Position numbers and translations under genes: made by a program. A stretch of DNA of 7,732 nt, taken from contig JAGHBQ010000026.1 of the NCBI GenBank assembly GCA_021160945.1, forward strand, positions 1-7,732. Reading direction: 5' to 3'. Source of the DNA: Thermoplasmata archaeon (lineage in GTDB: Archaea > Thermoplasmatota > Thermoplasmata > Thermoplasmatales > Aciduliprofundaceae). The notes below the pieces were generated by a model. The model saw nothing but the letters and a program-made list of their open reading frames with translations. It was not told the DNA's origin and made no database searches. This document shows, piece after piece, positions 5,498-7,732 of the stretch (positions are counted from its first letter, which is position 1; the number at the start of each line of letters is the position of its first letter).

Positions 5498-6465
5498 TTT
5501 TCATTCCCCCTTCTGTAAATATGGCAAGCAACAGTGTGATTTTCTGAGTATTCAACAAGCTTTGGTTTTTTCTTGCTACATATCTTCATAGCGAAATCAC
5601 AACGGGGGTGAAAACGACATCCAGGTGGAGGTTCGAGCAAACTAGGAACATTACCACGAAGTGGTTTTAATGGCTTCTTATATCTCGGATCTGGAATAGC
5701 AGAAAGCAGACCCTGTGTGTACGGATGAAGGGGATTCTCAAATAACTCGTCCACATCAGCAACCTCAACAATGTTGCCTGCATACATTACACCTACCCTA
5801 TCACATGTTTCGGCCACAACTCCAAGATCGTGAGTAATAAGAAGCACAGAGAAGTGATATTTCTTTTTGAGCTCTAGAATAAGATCAAGAATCTGTTTTT
5901 GTATGGTAACATCCAAGGCAGTGGTAGGCTCGTCTGCTATCAGCAGAGAAGGTTCAAAAGAAAGTGCCATAGCTATCATTATTCTTTGTCTCATTCCCCC
6001 ACTTAGCTGGTGAGGATAAGATTCCAAAACACGATGTGGATCGGGGAGGTTGACAGCTCTTAAAAGCTTCTCTGCTTTTTTTAGTGCCTCATCTTTATCA
6101 ATATTGTGATGTAACTTAATTATATCTCCCATTTGGGTTTTAATTTTAAAAAGGGGATTAAGAGAACTCATTGGATCTTGAAATACAATACTTATTTTCT
6201 TCCCGCGTATCTTTCTCAGTTCCTTCTCTGGCAACTCAAGAAGATTCTGACCTTCAAAAATTATTTTCCCAGAGAGTTCGGCGTTGGATGGAAGAAGTCG
6301 AAGAATACTCATAGAGGTAACACTCTTTCCGCATCCAGTTTCACCAACAAGTCCAAAGACCTCATCCTCATAAATCTTCAGATTCACTCCATCAAGAACA
6401 TATGCAGTGCCCCAAAACGTACGGAATTTGAGATGCAAATCTTCAATACTGAGCAACACATTCAT
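5494..6465 (-). CDS. Oligopeptide-type ABC transporter ATPase, OppD/DppD-like
   Basis: 323 residues, the OppD/DppD half of the ATPase pair, at the inner face of the membrane. Motifs: Walker A GETGCGKS (41-48), Q-loop FQDPMSSLNP (95-104), signature LSGGMRQR (154-161), Walker B LLIADEP (174-180) and switch H212. GMRQR and ADEPTTALDVTIQ are diagnostic for the OppD side. The C-terminal extension carries C283, C289, C296 and C314 (C-x5-C-x6-C-x17-C); in a mycobacterial Opp homologue such cysteines have been reported to hold an iron-sulfur cluster (recollection). The ATG at 6463-6465 overlaps the permease stop as ATGA, with GGAGG 8 nt upstream (6474-6478). All ATPase motifs look intact. Confidence 0.95.
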   Translation of the reverse strand: MNVLLSIEDLHLKFRTFWGTAYVLDGVNLKIYEDEVFGLVGETGCGKSVTSMSILRLLPSNAELSGKIIFEGQNLLELPEKELRKIRGKKISIVFQDPMSSLNPLFKIKTQMGDIIKLHHNIDKDEALKKAEKLLRAVNLPDPHRVLESYPHQLSGGMRQRIMIAMALSFEPSLLIADEPTTALDVTIQKQILDLILELKKKYHFSVLLITHDLGVVAETCDRVGVMYAGNIVEVADVDELFENPLHPYTQGLLSAIPDPRYKKPLKPLRGNVPSLLEPPPGCRFHPRCDFAMKICSKKKPKLVEYSENHTVACHIYRRGNEK

Positions 6466-7325
6466 AGAAATCGCCTCCTCAACCTTGGATCCAGAATCTC
6501 TCTGAGAACATCACCTACAAGATTAAAGGCTAGGACAGTAATGAATATTGCAAGTCCAGGAAAAGTAGGATACCACCAGTAATTAAGAAGATAGTCTTTG
6601 CCCTGGCTCACCATAAGACCCCAGTCTGCAGTGGGTGGCTGCACACCCAATCCAAGAAAGCTGAGTGCACTTGCCTCAAGAATCGCAGAGCCCATATCCA
6701 TCGTACCCTGCACTATCACGGGTGATATAGCGTTAGGTAAAATGTGTCTTCCTATAATTTTCCAGCTACTTATCCCCATACTCTTTGCCACTTCCACATA
6801 AGGTTTTTCTTTGATAGATATAGCCATACCCCGTATCAATCGAGTGTACCATGGCCACCAGCTAACTGCAAGGGCAATTATGACATTCTCTAAACCTCTT
6901 CCCAAAGTGACAGAGATAAGAAGTGCTAAGAGAAGTGGAGGAAATGAGAGAAATATATCAGTTACTCTCATAACCACAGCATCCACCACACCACCTTTAA
7001 ATCCTGCAAGCAATCCTAAGGGAACTCCTATGAGTAATCCGAGACTTACAACAGCTACTGCCACCAGAAGTGATATTCGTGCCCCATAGATAACGCGACT
7101 TAAAACATCTCTTCCCATGTAATCCGTGCCGAACCAATGCTTAGAGCTCGGAGGTTGTAATTTCTCTTCGGGATTTGGTTCACCTTTTGCTTGGTTGGGA
7201 TATGGAGCAATAAATGGAGCAAACAGGGCAGTTATTATTAATGCAAGAATTATGATTATGCCTAGCAGCGAAAGTTTGTTTCGAATCAATATTTTTAATA
7301 CCCTAATTATCTCATCCTTTTTCAT
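6462..7325 (-). CDS. Peptide-type ABC transporter permease, DppC/OppC-like
   Basis: 287 residues, complete. The first membrane helix is LSLLGIIIILALIITALFAPF (about 18-38). After it comes the OppC N-terminal motif HWFGTDYMGRDVLSRVIYGAR (63-83), which precedes the transport core. Several further hydrophobic helices follow. The ATPase-contacting EAA loop reads EVAKSMGISSWKIIGRHILPN (178-198), and LSFLGLGVQPPTADWG and the C-terminal DPRLRRRF are classic DppC features. It forms the membrane pore with the DppB-like protein encoded 6 nt upstream. The ATG at 7323-7325 has only a weak GTGATG-like site, so translation probably relies on coupling to the preceding gene. Its stop overlaps the next gene as ATGA. 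Confidence 0.95.
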   Translation of the reverse strand: MKKDEIIRVLKILIRNKLSLLGIIIILALIITALFAPFIAPYPNQAKGEPNPEEKLQPPSSKHWFGTDYMGRDVLSRVIYGARISLLVAVAVVSLGLLIGVPLGLLAGFKGGVVDAVVMRVTDIFLSFPPLLLALLISVTLGRGLENVIIALAVSWWPWYTRLIRGMAISIKEKPYVEVAKSMGISSWKIIGRHILPNAISPVIVQGTMDMGSAILEASALSFLGLGVQPPTADWGLMVSQGKDYLLNYWWYPTFPGLAIFITVLAFNLVGDVLREILDPRLRRRFL

Positions 7326-7331
7326 GAATCA

Positions 7332-7732
7332 TCACACTCTGATCCTGGGGTCTAGGTACATTTGTATCAGGTCAACTATCAGATTTATGAACACATAAGC
7401 TGATGCGGCAATGATTACTACCCCAATTATTGCAGGGTAGTCCATGCTCAAAATTGCATAGGTTGCGTATCTTCCCAGACCAGGCCAGTTGAATATTATC
7501 TCAACGAGGAATGCTCCAACCAGCGTATAAGCAAGGGACAGTCCTACCACTATGAGGGCCGGAGCTATGGCGTTTTTAAGAGCATATTTCATATATATTA
7601 TTCTCTCAGGCAGCCCGTAGGCTCTGGCAGTTCTGATATAATTCTCCTGCAGTACTTCAATCATCATGGACCTGGCCTGTCTGGTTATAAGGCCCACAGG
7701 ATACATGGCTAGGGTTAAGGCAGGTAATATAA
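7332..7732 (-). CDS. Peptide-type ABC transporter permease, DppB/OppB-like (partial, 5' end outside window)
   Basis: The frame is open to the right edge; about 132 C-terminal residues are visible, under half of a usual DppB (roughly 310-340). Although an ATG occurs at 7704-7706, the codons before it read ILPALTLA, continuing the conserved LPALTLA...R..RS/L helix, so that methionine is internal. The EAA loop is YIRTARAYGLPERIIYMKYA followed by LKNAIAPAL. Two C-terminal membrane helices follow (LIVVGLSLAYTLVGAFLVEIIF and YPAIIGVVIIAASAYVFINLIV), with NWPGLGRY between them, then the DPRIRV end. It partners with the DppC-like permease 6 nt downstream. A substrate-binding protein gene and the operon promoter would be expected further right. 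Confidence 0.93.
   Translation of the reverse strand, partial: ILPALTLAMYPVGLITRQARSMMIEVLQENYIRTARAYGLPERIIYMKYALKNAIAPALIVVGLSLAYTLVGAFLVEIIFNWPGLGRYATYAILSMDYPAIIGVVIIAASAYVFINLIVDLIQMYLDPRIRV

Noticed and set aside
6133..6582. 149-codon rightward frame spanning the OppD/DppC junction
   Set aside because: It crosses two well-supported genes on the other strand and has no ribosome binding site or motif.
7332..7706. DppB-like gene read as a complete 124-residue protein from the ATG at 7704-7706
   Set aside because: The frame stays open to the edge and the preceding codons (ILPALTLA) are part of the conserved permease core, so the methionine is internal.
1..7732. tRNA, rRNA, CRISPR array, insertion sequence or attachment site
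   Set aside because: I saw no repeat-spacer pattern, transposase motif, terminal inverted repeats or RNA gene signature; the genes are packed with almost no intergenic space.

Overview
The window is one densely packed leftward (minus-strand) operon of nine genes, plus a short AT-rich end region holding the probable tail of a convergent rightward gene. Strong GGAGGTGA-type ribosome binding sites, GTG and TTG starts, 4-nt start/stop overlaps, heavy AGA/AGG and ATA codon use and moderate GC (around 40-45% by eye) fit a thermophilic archaeon. A Thermotogota-like bacterium cannot be excluded, and no gene here fixes the phylum.

In transcription order, from the right edge: the 3' end of a DppB/OppB-type permease (5' part outside the window), a complete DppC/OppC-type permease, and two oligopeptide-type ABC ATPases (OppD/DppD-like and OppF/DppF-like). 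Then come an Asp/Glu/hydantoin racemase-family protein, two tandem paralogous DUF917 proteins, a second, divergent Asp/Glu/hydantoin racemase-family protein, a small nitroreductase-family flavoprotein and a ~99-residue protein of unknown function. The operon probably ends in T-rich DNA near 109-120. No substrate-binding protein lies in the window; if there is one, it is probably further right.

The central block has a mirrored order, racemase - DUF917 - DUF917 - racemase, directly coupled to the transporter: the first racemase starts within the stop codon of the second ATPase gene. As I recall, the DUF917 family has been renamed after an S-methyl-thiohydantoin desulfurase, and the racemase superfamily includes hydantoin racemases. 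My inference is that the operon imports a peptide-like or five-membered cyclic amide (hydantoin or thiohydantoin type) compound and converts it inside the cell. No hydantoinase or N-carbamoylase is present, so either the pathway continues elsewhere or the chemistry differs from the known one.

The most notable sequence-level signal is a 54-bp stretch that is perfectly identical between the two otherwise clearly diverged DUF917 genes. It covers the glycine-rich N-terminal motif and suggests local gene conversion. Several starts were moved inward from the longest reading frame because the longer version begins at or upstream of the Shine-Dalgarno sequence.
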